NCBI RefSeq assembly: GCF_020781835.1 | Contig: NZ_JAJGNJ010000002.1 | Coordinates: 372,001 to 436,000 of the forward strand | Direction of reading: 5' to 3' | DNA from: Microbacterium testaceum | GTDB lineage: Bacteria > Actinomycetota > Actinomycetes > Actinomycetales > Microbacteriaceae | Length of the DNA stretch: 64,000 nucleotides | Shown here: positions 34,313 to 43,483 of the stretch, in pieces | Layout of the letters: each line of letters opens with the position of its first letter | Position numbering within the stretch: the first letter of the stretch is position 1 | Notes under the pieces: generated by a model | Seen by the model: only the letters and a program-made list of their open reading frames with translations | What the model was told of the DNA's origin: nothing | Database searches by the model: none | Translations under genes and position numbers: made by a program

Positions 34313-36171
34313 GATTCTGACTCCGGTGCGGAGTCGAACAAAGAGAGAACCGAATCTGAAGTTGCTGGCGACTCGGCCAGGATCCGACTCAAGTGCACAG
34401 ATTTTCCGAGGCGAAGAGGGATCTCATACTTGTCGCGGACCGAAAGCAAGTACGTGATACGGAATCGCTCGCCGTCGAGCTTGGAGAGCAGGCTTGGGCT
34501 GCTCGGCCCTCTCACATGCACTACGGCGCCGGCGTTGAGCGCAACTCGAAGCATCGATTTTGTGTCACTGTCGACGGCGTCGTCCACTACGAACGTTGTA
34601 GGGATGTCTGCAGAGAACGGACCCAATGCCCTCCGATTGAAGAACGCAGCGATCGTGTTGATGAGGGTCAGTACTCGGTATCGCGGATCTCCAAGGTTGG
34701 TCGGAAGCAACTCCAGAAGCGCCTCGAATCGTTCGGCGGCGTCCTTTAGCGCGTCATACTGGAAACCGTAGGGAACGCGATTGCGCTCGCTATCGAACCT
34801 CGCAAGCATTTGGCCGAAGACCGCCTTCATCCACCGGGGGTTCGCTTCAAGCGCCGCATATACAACGTCCTGGCCGCTGAAGACCTCATCTACCTTCTTA
34901 CGTGTTCGGCGGCTGACTCCTCTTGATGAGAAGCGCAGCAACGCGTCACGAAAGACCAGCAGCGGGTAAAACTTTCGAATAGTGGACGAACGCTGCACGT
35001 AGCTAAGTGACCCGAGTCTTTGAAGGTCGACCTCGCGCCGCTCGAGATACTTGGCGAATGTCGGATCGTTCGCCTGCATCTCGTACATGAGGTCGAGCTT
35101 TTTGCTACCCGGCTCTATGTCCGACGGTTTCCAGTTTCTTCCGCTTGCGTCGATTTCCGACGTGCCCAGTGCCTTGAACGGACTGGCTTGCGCGCCCACG
35201 CGACTCGCGAGCATAGACCTGAACATGCTGTCGGCGAACTTTCGGCCGCCCCGCCTATCACCGGACCATAGATATACGGGCACGAAGTCGTTGTCGGCGC
35301 TCGCAGCCCCTACGCCCTCGAATGCCGTGCTTGCGTTGTTGTCGAACGGGCTGAAGGACATCTTGAGGACTAGCTGTCGTTCACCACCACGCACACTCCG
35401 GATGACAAGCTCGTGCACCTCACGCGGCGCGAGCTCCATCTCGTCTAACAGAAGCGCCCACCGATGATCAGGCTGTGCGGTCATGCGGTTGATTACTCGG
35501 ATGGCGAATCGGACTGCCTCCATAGGCGAGGCAGATCCACCCGGGACAACGTCTTCCAGGAGCGACAGCTGGTCGGTTGTCCGCCATGCGCTGAGGAGCG
35601 AGCCGATTCGAAGAAGACGCTCATCAAGTGCAGAGAGCAGCCCGTTGAGCGTTCTAGTGCGGGGGGTCAGTCCCCACGCGCGAGCGCAGACCTCTACGAG
35701 TTCGGACTCAGCCTCCCGCGTGAGACTTGCCGGGAGGTGAATGTCCCCGCCCAACTCGAAGTAGTCGAGTCGGTACTGGAGCGTCTCGATGATCGCTGAG
35801 AGTACCTGCGTGCCGAAGGCCGCCAGGCTCATCGATCGCAGAGCGTCGGTTTCCTCTGCGGTGACCCCTGTCGGCCGAGAAAGTTGCGTAGACCACAGTC
35901 GGTCCGCTGGCACGAACACCGAGGAGTACGCAACCTGGTCTCGGATGGATTTGGCGCGAGGATGCTTCCAGAGCGTTAGGGTTTCGCCCTGCAGCATGCG
36001 CAAAATCGTGGTCTTGCCGCTACCCCGTGGGCCGACAAGGAAGGAGTGGTCGGGACCGACGATGTTCTCGAACTGAGGGGAGATCACGAAGCTGGACGCG
36101 ATCTCCTCTGCTGACATCTTCCGAGCATTCAACGCCTCGAAGAGCGCGCCCTCTCGCGTCATCATGTCCAT
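34309..36171 (-). CDS. P-loop ATPase C of defence-like operon
   Basis: This 620-aa ATPase has Walker A VGPRGSGKTT (residues 46-55) and a Walker B-like RWALLLDEMELAP near residue 240, followed by a sensor-like SVRGGERQLVLKMSFSPFD. The N-terminus (EEIASSFVISPQFENI) precedes the P-loop closely, as in ORC/STAND-like NTPases. The C-terminal ~300 residues are helical with no catalytic motif I recognise; there is no SMC-type long coiled coil. Its start overlaps the phosphoesterase end by 10 bases. It probably powers or senses within the four-gene system. Confidence 0.8.
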   Translation of the reverse strand: MDMMTREGALFEALNARKMSAEEIASSFVISPQFENIVGPDHSFLVGPRGSGKTTILRMLQGETLTLWKHPRAKSIRDQVAYSSVFVPADRLWSTQLSRPTGVTAEETDALRSMSLAAFGTQVLSAIIETLQYRLDYFELGGDIHLPASLTREAESELVEVCARAWGLTPRTRTLNGLLSALDERLLRIGSLLSAWRTTDQLSLLEDVVPGGSASPMEAVRFAIRVINRMTAQPDHRWALLLDEMELAPREVHELVIRSVRGGERQLVLKMSFSPFDNNASTAFEGVGAASADNDFVPVYLWSGDRRGGRKFADSMFRSMLASRVGAQASPFKALGTSEIDASGRNWKPSDIEPGSKKLDLMYEMQANDPTFAKYLERREVDLQRLGSLSYVQRSSTIRKFYPLLVFRDALLRFSSRGVSRRTRKKVDEVFSGQDVVYAALEANPRWMKAVFGQMLARFDSERNRVPYGFQYDALKDAAERFEALLELLPTNLGDPRYRVLTLINTIAAFFNRRALGPFSADIPTTFVVDDAVDSDTKSMLRVALNAGAVVHVRGPSSPSLLSKLDGERFRITYLLSVRDKYEIPLRLGKSVHLSRILAESPATSDSVLSLFDSAPESES

Positions 36172-37391
36172 GTTGCTTTCCTCGCCACGGTGGTGACTGC
36201 AAACTGTCGATCACGTTCCAGTAGGTATCCCAAGGTTTCGAGACGATCCTCGAAGAGACTCATGTCGACCGGTCCGAGGTATTGGGCGAGCGGATACTCA
36301 GACAGGATGCTGCTCCAACGATCGAATTCAACTCCGCGAGCGTCCAGCGCTGCCGCAACTTGATCCGCCAAGTCACGTGGGTCGTTCAACGCTCCGAAGC
36401 CAAACTCCGACGGCAGCCCGGTGGTCGGCGGCGCTGGACGCCAGCCATGTCCGAAGCTCCAGGCCCATGACAGCACCTTGCCACGAGTGATGGGTTGCCC
36501 GAGCGTTCGCGCGGTTTCGAACTCGACGACGTGGAATTGATTTCGTGCGACCGCGGCCACGGGCTGCCACAGGTGACCGCCGACGCTCGCCGCACAGAGA
36601 ACCATCGGGGAATAGGCGGACCCGCCGTCCACCGTGAAGTTCGGAATGTGTTTATGTCCATGCACCAGCATCCACCTGCCGCAGTTGACCGCACGTTCTA
36701 GCAGATCGAGCAACTTTTCCCCGTTCGTGGCGGGGCCGTAGGTGTCCTTCAAGAGATCGTGCCGGGCATGCTCCACCGGGTGGTGATGCATCAGCGCGAT
36801 GTTGACCACCTTCGGTTCAAGTCCTTGCAGTGCGGCCTCGATCTTCGCCAGACGGTCGACGGAGATCGAGCCTCGCTCGACATGCAGCAGGTGAGCATCC
36901 ACGTCGTCCTGCGACGCGGCCGGGCCGGGGTGTGATGGGAAATCCGCGCAGGTATTGATGTTCAGGATCCGGTAGCCGGGATCCCTGTCGTCGACATAGA
37001 AGCCTTCAGCCCAGTACTGAGCAACGAGTATCGGGTCATCGGTCGGAAAGCTGGGAGTCAGCATCTTCAGGAACTGAGCCTGGTCCGGGCTTGGCTTGCG
37101 TGTGACGACATCATGGTTGCCTACAGTCGCTACGACGGAGTTGGCACCGAACGCGCCACGCAGGTGATGTAAGGCATTCCATCCATAGAGTCGCCCAGGC
37201 TCGTGTGCCCGATTACCGAGGTCACCCGGGCAAAGGAGAAGATCTGCTTCGAGATGATTCTCGCGGACAAAGCCCGCGAGATCGCGGAGCGGATTCTCAT
37301 TCGCCGGACTCGAGGGTGGCTCGGTGATAACCCAGGTATCGCCGTGTGGCGCCTCTCCGGCGTGAACATCCGAGAGAATAGCGATGCGCAA
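36162..37391 (-). CDS. Calcineurin-like metallophosphoesterase B of defence-like operon
   Basis: This 409-aa enzyme carries the full dimetal set: Asp8/His10 (LSDVH), GDLGNR at 56-61, GNHD at 91-94, MHHHP, and HGHKH. Such enzymes include nucleases (SbcD/Mre11) and cyclic-nucleotide phosphodiesterases, and sequence alone does not decide. The start is TTG 37391, three bases after the methyltransferase stop. A C-terminal extension of about 120 residues (GHGWRPAPPTTGLPSEFGFG onward) lies beyond the catalytic core. It is the likely effector or regulator of the operon. Confidence 0.85.
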   Translation of the reverse strand: MRIAILSDVHAGEAPHGDTWVITEPPSSPANENPLRDLAGFVRENHLEADLLLCPGDLGNRAHEPGRLYGWNALHHLRGAFGANSVVATVGNHDVVTRKPSPDQAQFLKMLTPSFPTDDPILVAQYWAEGFYVDDRDPGYRILNINTCADFPSHPGPAASQDDVDAHLLHVERGSISVDRLAKIEAALQGLEPKVVNIALMHHHPVEHARHDLLKDTYGPATNGEKLLDLLERAVNCGRWMLVHGHKHIPNFTVDGGSAYSPMVLCAASVGGHLWQPVAAVARNQFHVVEFETARTLGQPITRGKVLSWAWSFGHGWRPAPPTTGLPSEFGFGALNDPRDLADQVAAALDARGVEFDRWSSILSEYPLAQYLGPVDMSLFEDRLETLGYLLERDRQFAVTTVARKATWT

Positions 37392-37394
37392 GAC

Positions 37395-38201
37395 TCAAGC
37401 CTCCCGCGGTCGCTGAGTGGAGAAGATTAGCTCCTTCACGGATCTCCTTTTCGCCGGGTTACCGGCCAACGTCGAGTGTCTTGTGATCTCAGTCACATAG
37501 AACCCCGCATACAGGTCGCGAACGGACGCGTGTGCGGCGTTCGTCACGATGACGTGAACCCCGTTCTCTCGTAGGTCGGCGCAGCGGCGCGCGAGTCTCT
37601 CCTGATCGGACCAGCTGAAGAGTGTCTCGTTGTAGTGCACAAACCCGTTGTCGTTGTGGGCTGTCACGTAAGGGGGGTCGACGAAGACTAGGTCATTCGG
37701 CTCCGCGGTGCTGAGGGTCTGCTCGAAGTCTCCGTGATTGATCGTGGCACGCTTCAATAGGGCCGCCGCCGCGGTCAGGGCGTCGAGGGCGACTATATTG
37801 CTTGACTTGGGCAGGCCGAATGGAACGTTGAACTGCCCACTCCGATTGACCCGGTAGAGGCCGTTCCAAGCTGTTTTGTTCAAGTAGATGAACTGAGCGG
37901 CCGCCTCGCTGACATCCGCTGGCCGTAAGCCGCGGACCTCCAAGTACGCATCCTTATTCACCTGCCATGCGGAATACCTGTCGAACACTGCGCGCGGATT
38001 TGCGCGCACGCCCTCGTAGGTGCGCACAAGCGCTTCAAGCTGGTCCCCAAGCGTCGCACGGGCCGGCTCGAGGTGGAAGAAAAGCGAGCCCGAGCCTAGA
38101 AAGGGCTCGTAGTAGTGCGCGTAGGTTGCCGGGACTACCCGCGCGAGCTGGGCCAGATGCGACCGCTTGGATCCGGCCCATCGAAGAAACGGGTCTGCGA
38201 T
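37395..38201 (-). CDS. D12-class adenine-N6 DNA methyltransferase A, no standard start
   Basis: This is a Dam-type enzyme that would methylate adenine in a DNA target. The N-terminal FLRWAGSKR, motif I YYEPFLGSGSLFFHL and catalytic motif IV VFVDPPY are all in one frame. That frame contains no ATG, GTG or TTG between the upstream stop at 38232 and GTG 38027, which already lies beyond motif I. An ATC at 38201 stands 6 bases after GGAGGGGG and yields 268 aa, the normal length. So the gene uses a rare ATC start, or its start was lost by an ATG to ATC change and only an inactive fragment is made. Confidence 0.8.
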   Translation of the reverse strand: MADPFLRWAGSKRSHLAQLARVVPATYAHYYEPFLGSGSLFFHLEPARATLGDQLEALVRTYEGVRANPRAVFDRYSAWQVNKDAYLEVRGLRPADVSEAAAQFIYLNKTAWNGLYRVNRSGQFNVPFGLPKSSNIVALDALTAAAALLKRATINHGDFEQTLSTAEPNDLVFVDPPYVTAHNDNGFVHYNETLFSWSDQERLARRCADLRENGVHVIVTNAAHASVRDLYAGFYVTEITRHSTLAGNPAKRRSVKELIFSTQRPREA

Positions 38202-38330
38202 GACGGTCCCCCTCCGTGATGCCGGCTCATTCTATCGATCTGTGAAGGCGGAACTGAGCTAGCGGGAAAGAAGGATGCACGCAGGCACTTGAAGTGGGCG
38301 GCGTAGCCGGAGTTCGGAGCACGGCGTATC

Positions 38331-41303
38331 TTGCGGGCCGTGCGCGGAGGTCTGGAGCGGTGGAAGCGTGGTGCGGAATCGCACGGCGTCCGCCAGGCGA
38401 TGGCCTACGCCTTCGAGGGCACGTGCGACTCACATGTGTCAGCGGGCGCCGCCTCCGCGAGCGGCTACGCCGACGTCTCGGAGCGCACCGTCACTCGCTT
38501 CTTGGTGGACGATGGCCGGTTCAGCACGGACGAGCTGAGCCCCGATGCGCTCGCTGCGTGGATAGACGGCCGCGATCCGATCACTGGAGCCGCACGCGGC
38601 CGGGTCCTGACGAGTCCGGACGCGGACCTGCTGCTGGACGGCACGATCAACGCGCCGAAGTCGTTCAGTATCGCCGCGTTGCTGCACCCCGATCTCGCGA
38701 CTGAATTCGAGGCGCTGCAGGACCGGTTGCGGGACCGGGTGATCAAGGCCTGGGCGTCGGAGCTGAACGCTCGCCGCGGCGCCGGCGGGCGTATCCGCGA
38801 GGAGTTGTCTCGGATTGAGGTGGTGGAGCTTAAGCACCGCCGATCACGGGCGCTGGATCCGCATGTGCACCGTCACTTGTGGTTGTCGGTGAAGGTCCGC
38901 GGCAAGGACGGGCAGTGGTCCAACGTCGATTCTCGTGTCGCGATGAGGTTCCACACGGTGGTCAACGCCGAGGGCGAGCTTGCCGCCCGGACGGACCCAC
39001 GGTGGCGGGCGGCGCTCGCCGCCCACGGATATAACGTCGCCGCGACGGGAGAAATCGCGGAACTGGCGCACCTGGTGAAGCCGCTGTCCCGACGCTCAAA
39101 CCAGATCGAAGCGAACAGGGCGGAGCTCCTCGCCCAATGGAGCGAAGATCACGCGGGTAGGGAGCCGACGGCGGACGTCATCCGCGGTATCGACCGGCGG
39201 GCATGGGCCACCGGCCGTCCGAACAAGCCGCACCAGGTCGATGAAGACGACTGGGAGCGCCTCATTTGCGACGAGATCGCGGAGCTCGACGCAGCTGTGC
39301 GCGCACGGCGCGCTCCGACCGATCACACCGGGGGCGCTCTCGTTCAGGTGGATGTTGCGCTGCTCGCGTCACGGGCGGTCGCTGACGCCGATGCGCGATC
39401 GACGGGGTACGGAGGGCGGTTTAGCACGTTCGACCTTCGTGCCGGCGCGATGCGTGCGGTGGCGGCGTCCGGAATGATCGCCGACCGGGATGTCTTGCAG
39501 CACACCGTCGATCAGGTAATTGAACGAGCGATGACGGATGTCGAGGACCTGTTGGATGGCGAGGATCGGCGGCCGGCGCATTTGAAGGCGCTGATGGCAT
39601 CGGTCACGTGGCGGCTGAAGCAGGAGATCGAGGAAGCCCTCGACAGGCTGGCGGAACATGGACGGCGACCGTCGGCGGAGAGCGTCAGGGCAGTGGCGGC
39701 TCGTGTCCTCGATGGTGCGGTGGTGCTGGATGATGGTCAGCTCGCGGCGACCGCGGCGATCTCGGGCACAGACCGCTTGGTCAGCGTGACCGGGCCCGCG
39801 GGATCCGGCAAGACGGCGATGCTGAAGGCAGCTCGGGCGGCTCTGGAGGCGCAAGGTCGCCGGGTGATCGTGGTTGCGCCGACGAAGAAAGCAGCGACGG
39901 TGGCTGCTCGGGAGGTCGGCGCGGACGCGACCAGCCTGCACGCGCTTCTGTTCGACCACGGGTGGCGCTGGGCCGTCGGGGCTTCCGGAGGGCAGGAATG
40001 GGTACGTCTGCGACCCGGCGAGACTGATCCGCTCACCGGAGCGCTCTTCAACGGGCCGCGACGCCATCTTCTGCGGGAGGGGGACCGGATCGTCGTGGAC
40101 GAAGCCGGCATGGTCGACCTCCAGGCCTCATCCGCCCTGTTCGCCTTCGCAGTGGAAACAGGGGTCGGGATCGCGATGGTGGGCGACCACCTGCAAGCCG
40201 CACCCGTCGGGCACGCGGGAGCGATGGCCGCTCTCACCCGCCGTGCCACCGCCGTAGTGCAACTTCGCACCGTCCACCGCTTCAACGATCCCGAGTATGC
40301 GAACCTCACCCTCCGGCTTCGGGAACCCGCCGGCGCTGAAGATGCGAAGGCGGTGGCGGGTGAGCTGGTTGCCCGTGGTCACGTCGTTCGGGTCGACGGG
40401 CAGGAGGCGGCCCGAGCGGTGATGGTCGGTCGCTACTTCGATTTGTCTGAACGCGGGCGGAGGGTGGCGTTGGTGACCGGAAGCAACGACGAAGCGGACG
40501 CGCTCAACGAAGCGATCCAGCAACAACGGATTGCCCGCGGCGAAATCGATGCGGCCCGAATCGCTTTCGGCGCTGACGAGCAACGCGTGATGGTCGGTGA
40601 CGTCGTTCAGACTCGCCGGAACCACACCGCGATGGGTGTTGAGAACCGCGCCACCTGGGTCGTCACTGACATTGATCGCGACATCATTCGCCTCGCCTCC
40701 ACGAGCGACCAGACGGTCAGGCGAACGGTCAGCGCCGACTATGCCGCCAGCTACGTGCGTCTCGCGTATGCCGCGACTGTGCACGGGTCGCAAGGCGAGA
40801 CGACTGACGCGTCGATAGTTGGACCTGATGTCGACGCGTCTGGCCTGTACGTCGGGATGACCCGCGGCCGCCACCAGAACGAAGCCATCGTCATCGCCCC
40901 CAATGCCAGCGCCGCTGTCACCCGGCTTGCTGAGACGATGCGCCGCGGACTGCCCGAAGTCACCGTCGAGGAATCTCGGATCGCCGCAGCACAGGATCAA
41001 CGCAGAGCCGCCCACGACCCGGCCCCCGCAGCCTCGACGCAGCCTGCGACCGACTGGAGAACACGAGCGGGGAGATCGACACTGCGGCTTGCGGCAATGT
41101 CGGCAACGAAGGTCGCGCGCCAGCACGGCGCCGTAGCTGTGGATGGCGCCGATGACCTGGACCGCCAGCTGGCCGCTCTCCGCCAGGCCATTGCGCACCA
41201 CGACGAACAGACTGCCGAGCGGACTACGCGCGAAAGCGTTCATTCGCAGACTGATCGGACCGACCACCTCCTGGCGCCGACGCCTGGCCGAGGTATCGGC
41301 TGA
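38331..41303 (+). CDS. MobF conjugative relaxase-helicase (TraA/TrwC type)
   Basis: This 990-aa protein should nick the element at its transfer origin and unwind the strand. The relaxase domain shows the metal-binding motif in DPHVHRHLW near residue 175 and NAPKSFSIAAL. The RecD/TraI-like helicase follows, with Walker A TGPAGSGKTAM near 488, DRIVVDEAGMVD, VQLRTVHRF and YAATVHGSQGETTD. The start is TTG 38331 or a later in-frame codon such as ATG 38401. The usual N-terminal catalytic Tyr is not obvious in the first 50 residues. Its promoter and oriT probably lie in 38202-38330. Confidence 0.88.
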   Translation: MRAVRGGLERWKRGAESHGVRQAMAYAFEGTCDSHVSAGAASASGYADVSERTVTRFLVDDGRFSTDELSPDALAAWIDGRDPITGAARGRVLTSPDADLLLDGTINAPKSFSIAALLHPDLATEFEALQDRLRDRVIKAWASELNARRGAGGRIREELSRIEVVELKHRRSRALDPHVHRHLWLSVKVRGKDGQWSNVDSRVAMRFHTVVNAEGELAARTDPRWRAALAAHGYNVAATGEIAELAHLVKPLSRRSNQIEANRAELLAQWSEDHAGREPTADVIRGIDRRAWATGRPNKPHQVDEDDWERLICDEIAELDAAVRARRAPTDHTGGALVQVDVALLASRAVADADARSTGYGGRFSTFDLRAGAMRAVAASGMIADRDVLQHTVDQVIERAMTDVEDLLDGEDRRPAHLKALMASVTWRLKQEIEEALDRLAEHGRRPSAESVRAVAARVLDGAVVLDDGQLAATAAISGTDRLVSVTGPAGSGKTAMLKAARAALEAQGRRVIVVAPTKKAATVAAREVGADATSLHALLFDHGWRWAVGASGGQEWVRLRPGETDPLTGALFNGPRRHLLREGDRIVVDEAGMVDLQASSALFAFAVETGVGIAMVGDHLQAAPVGHAGAMAALTRRATAVVQLRTVHRFNDPEYANLTLRLREPAGAEDAKAVAGELVARGHVVRVDGQEAARAVMVGRYFDLSERGRRVALVTGSNDEADALNEAIQQQRIARGEIDAARIAFGADEQRVMVGDVVQTRRNHTAMGVENRATWVVTDIDRDIIRLASTSDQTVRRTVSADYAASYVRLAYAATVHGSQGETTDASIVGPDVDASGLYVGMTRGRHQNEAIVIAPNASAAVTRLAETMRRGLPEVTVEESRIAAAQDQRRAAHDPAPAASTQPATDWRTRAGRSTLRLAAMSATKVARQHGAVAVDGADDLDRQLAALRQAIAHHDEQTAERTTRESVHSQTDRTDHLLAPTPGRGIG

Positions 41304-41334
41304 CCGTAGCGTGGTGAACCCGTGTGGCATCCGG

Positions 41335-41598
41335 TCAGTCGTAAACGTGGTGGACGTGCCACTCGTGCTCGGACCCCTTGAACACGTCGAACACGAACGC
41401 TCGCCCGTCCTCATCGTTCGCTTGAAACCGCCACCCGTACATCGCGCGCGCGCCGTCCAGTGGCATCGCCCAGACCCCTTCGCGGAGCCGGGTCGGTACG
41501 TTCGTGATGCGCCAGCGGTGGCCGGCGTACAGCATCCGCACGGGGCGCTCATCGACGAGCCAAAGGGTCGCGTGCTGCTCCGTCTCGGCGGTCTTCAT
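41335..41598 (-). CDS. Small protein, DUF6504-like
   Basis: This 87-aa protein starts at ATG 41598. The pattern HATLWLVDERPVRMLYAGHRWRITNVPTR...YGWRFQANDEDGRAFVFDVFK...WHVHHVYD resembles short Trp-rich actinobacterial proteins (DUF6504) found beside Y-family polymerase genes. It is convergent with the relaxase gene and divergent from umuD, which fits that association. No biochemical role is known. Confidence 0.6.
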   Translation of the reverse strand: MKTAETEQHATLWLVDERPVRMLYAGHRWRITNVPTRLREGVWAMPLDGARAMYGWRFQANDEDGRAFVFDVFKGSEHEWHVHHVYD

Positions 41599-41717
41599 GG
41601 TTGCCGAGTGTAGAACACAAATTCGAAGCTCGACAGTCCGTAAACGATCGCATTTACGAATGTCGCGTGCTCGGCGCATACTCGTAGTCGTTGTTCAGTT
41701 CTACGAGAGGTTGCCGA
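41599..41717. promoter_or_regulatory. Divergent control region of the umuDC cassette
   Basis: This 119-base space is relatively AT-rich. It contains an inverted repeat CGTAAA-N8-TTTACG (41639-41658) and two direct copies of GGTTGCCGAGTG (41599-41610 and 41709-41720) bracketing the region. A full mycobacterial-type SOS box TCGAAC-N4-GTTCGA is not present; only TTCGAAGCTCGA-like half sites are seen. Confidence 0.4.
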
Positions 41718-42164
41718 GTGCGCGCGCTCCTGCTCAGCCCAAGGGCCGCTGCCAAAGTGCTTCAGCGAGCGGACCCCTCGCGTGTCCGCGTGGCTCCCGT
41801 CGCCGTCGCCGCGGGGTTCCCAAGCCCGGCACAGGACTACTACGACGGCGACATCAACCTCACCGAACGGCTCGTCGACGACCAAGACGCGACCTTCATC
41901 GTCCGAGTCTCCGGGCATTCCATGACCGACGCCGGCATCAGCAACGGCGACGAACTCCTCGTCGACCGCTCCAAGACGCCACGTCACGGCGACATCGTCG
42001 TCGCGGTGCTCGACGGAGAGCTCACGGTGAAACGCCTCCGCGTCGAGCGCGCGGGCGTGGTCCTCGCGGCCGAGAATGTGGACTACCCCGACATCACCGT
42101 GCCCGAACTTAGCGACCTTCAGATCTGGGGAGTCGCTACGTACTGCCTCCACCACCTGCGCTGA
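41718..42164 (+). CDS. umuD: UmuD-like S24 protease / polymerase V subunit
   Basis: This 148-aa protein has the self-cleavage Ala32-Gly33 site ([15 protein letters not shown]), catalytic Ser68 in [11 protein letters not shown] and Lys105 in LTVKRLRVE. The Ser-Lys spacing of 37 is the same as in E. coli UmuD (Ser60/Lys97). Start GTG 41718 has CGAGAGG upstream. It overlaps umuC by one base. It probably activates the polymerase after RecA-stimulated cleavage, as in other mobile-element mucAB/umuDC pairs. Confidence 0.92.
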   Translation: MRALLLSPRAAAKVLQRADPSRVRVAPVAVAAGFPSPAQDYYDGDINLTERLVDDQDATFIVRVSGHSMTDAGISNGDELLVDRSKTPRHGDIVVAVLDGELTVKRLRVERAGVVLAAENVDYPDITVPELSDLQIWGVATYCLHHLR

Positions 42165-43456
42165 TGCTCGCGCACGTTGACGTCAACAGCGCCTACGCCT
42201 CGTTCGAGCGCGTCTTCCGCCCCGACCTCGCCACGATCCCGCTGGTGGTCCTCAGCAACAATGACGGCATGGTGGTCGCCGCCTCCCGCGATGCCAAGGC
42301 CATGGGCCTGGACCTCGGCGTGCCCTGGTTCAAACTGAAACCCCACGCCGAACGCCTCGGCATCCGCGCCGTCAGCAGCAACTACGAGCTCTACGGCTCG
42401 ATGTCCGCTCGCGTGATGAGCATCCTGTCCCGCTTCACCGCTGACCTCGACATCTACTCGATCGACGAAGCATGGCTCACCGTCCCCCCTGACATCGCCC
42501 GCGACCCCGCTGCGCTGAACGCCTGGGGGCGCGACATCCGCGACACCCTCCGCCGTCTTCTCGGCGTCCCCGTCTGCGTGGGCATCGCCAACACGCGCAC
42601 GCTCTCGAAACTCGCGAACAAGTGGGCCAAGAAAGCGGACAGCTTCGGCGGCGTCTGCGCATGGGACAACACCCCCCAGGGATGGCGCGATCAACTCATG
42701 CAGCGGCTCCCCGTGTCCGAGGTATGGGGGATCGCCTCCCGACTCGAAAAGCGCCTCGCCGGGATAGGCGTGCGCACCATCGCCGACCTCGCCGCCGCCG
42801 ACCCCACGACCGTTCGGAAGAACACATCGGTCGTGACCATGCGGACAGCCCTCGAGCTGCGCGGCGTTGCCTGCATCATCCCGGAAGGCGACCGCACCGG
42901 CCGGAAGCAGCAGATCATCGTCAGCCGATCCTTCAGCCAGCGCATCACCACCGTCGCCGCCATGCGGCAGGTTCTCTCCATCTACGCACAACGAGCCGCC
43001 ACTCGCCTCGTCAAGAACAACCAGGCCGCGAAACTCGTGACCGCGTTTGCTGCCGTGTCCCCATTCGCCGACAACGAAGCTCCGGCGGGCCGGTCGCTGT
43101 TCCCACAGTCGCTCGCCCGATTACCGACGCCTACCGCCGACCCCGTGCAGATCACCAAGGCAGCGCACGCGCTTCTCCCGCAGCTCGCCGACGGCGTGAG
43201 GTACGCGAAAGCAGGGTTGATCCTCACTGATCTCCGCAAGGCCCACGAACACCAAACGCTGGACATGTTCCGGCACGCGCACGAGGAATCGAACATCGCC
43301 GAACTGATGAGCCGCATCCAATCCAAGACCGGAAGCGACACCCTCGGACTCGGCTACGCCGGCATCCGCCCCGGCCCGAACTGGACCATGAAACGCGAAC
43401 TCATGACGAGACGCGCCACCACACACTGGGACGAACTCATCGAAGTCCGAGCGTGA
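42164..43456 (+). CDS. umuC: UmuC-like Y-family DNA polymerase
   Basis: This 430-aa translesion polymerase has the catalytic acidic residues in [14 protein letters not shown] (Asp near residue 6) and [10 protein letters not shown] (Asp-Glu near 105), plus the helix-hairpin-helix region [20 protein letters not shown]. The little-finger domain follows from about residue 240. It ends close to the window's nuclease gene on the other strand. Being ICE-borne, it may raise survival or mutation on entry into a new host. Confidence 0.95.
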   Translation: MLAHVDVNSAYASFERVFRPDLATIPLVVLSNNDGMVVAASRDAKAMGLDLGVPWFKLKPHAERLGIRAVSSNYELYGSMSARVMSILSRFTADLDIYSIDEAWLTVPPDIARDPAALNAWGRDIRDTLRRLLGVPVCVGIANTRTLSKLANKWAKKADSFGGVCAWDNTPQGWRDQLMQRLPVSEVWGIASRLEKRLAGIGVRTIADLAAADPTTVRKNTSVVTMRTALELRGVACIIPEGDRTGRKQQIIVSRSFSQRITTVAAMRQVLSIYAQRAATRLVKNNQAAKLVTAFAAVSPFADNEAPAGRSLFPQSLARLPTPTADPVQITKAAHALLPQLADGVRYAKAGLILTDLRKAHEHQTLDMFRHAHEESNIAELMSRIQSKTGSDTLGLGYAGIRPGPNWTMKRELMTRRATTHWDELIEVRA

Positions 43457-43483
43457 CCCAGCAGGCAACCGGGTTGACCATCG

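Noticed and set aside
41599..41717. SOS box upstream of umuD
   Set aside because: Only partial TTCGAA/CTCGA half sites are present; the full mycobacterial-type dyad is absent.
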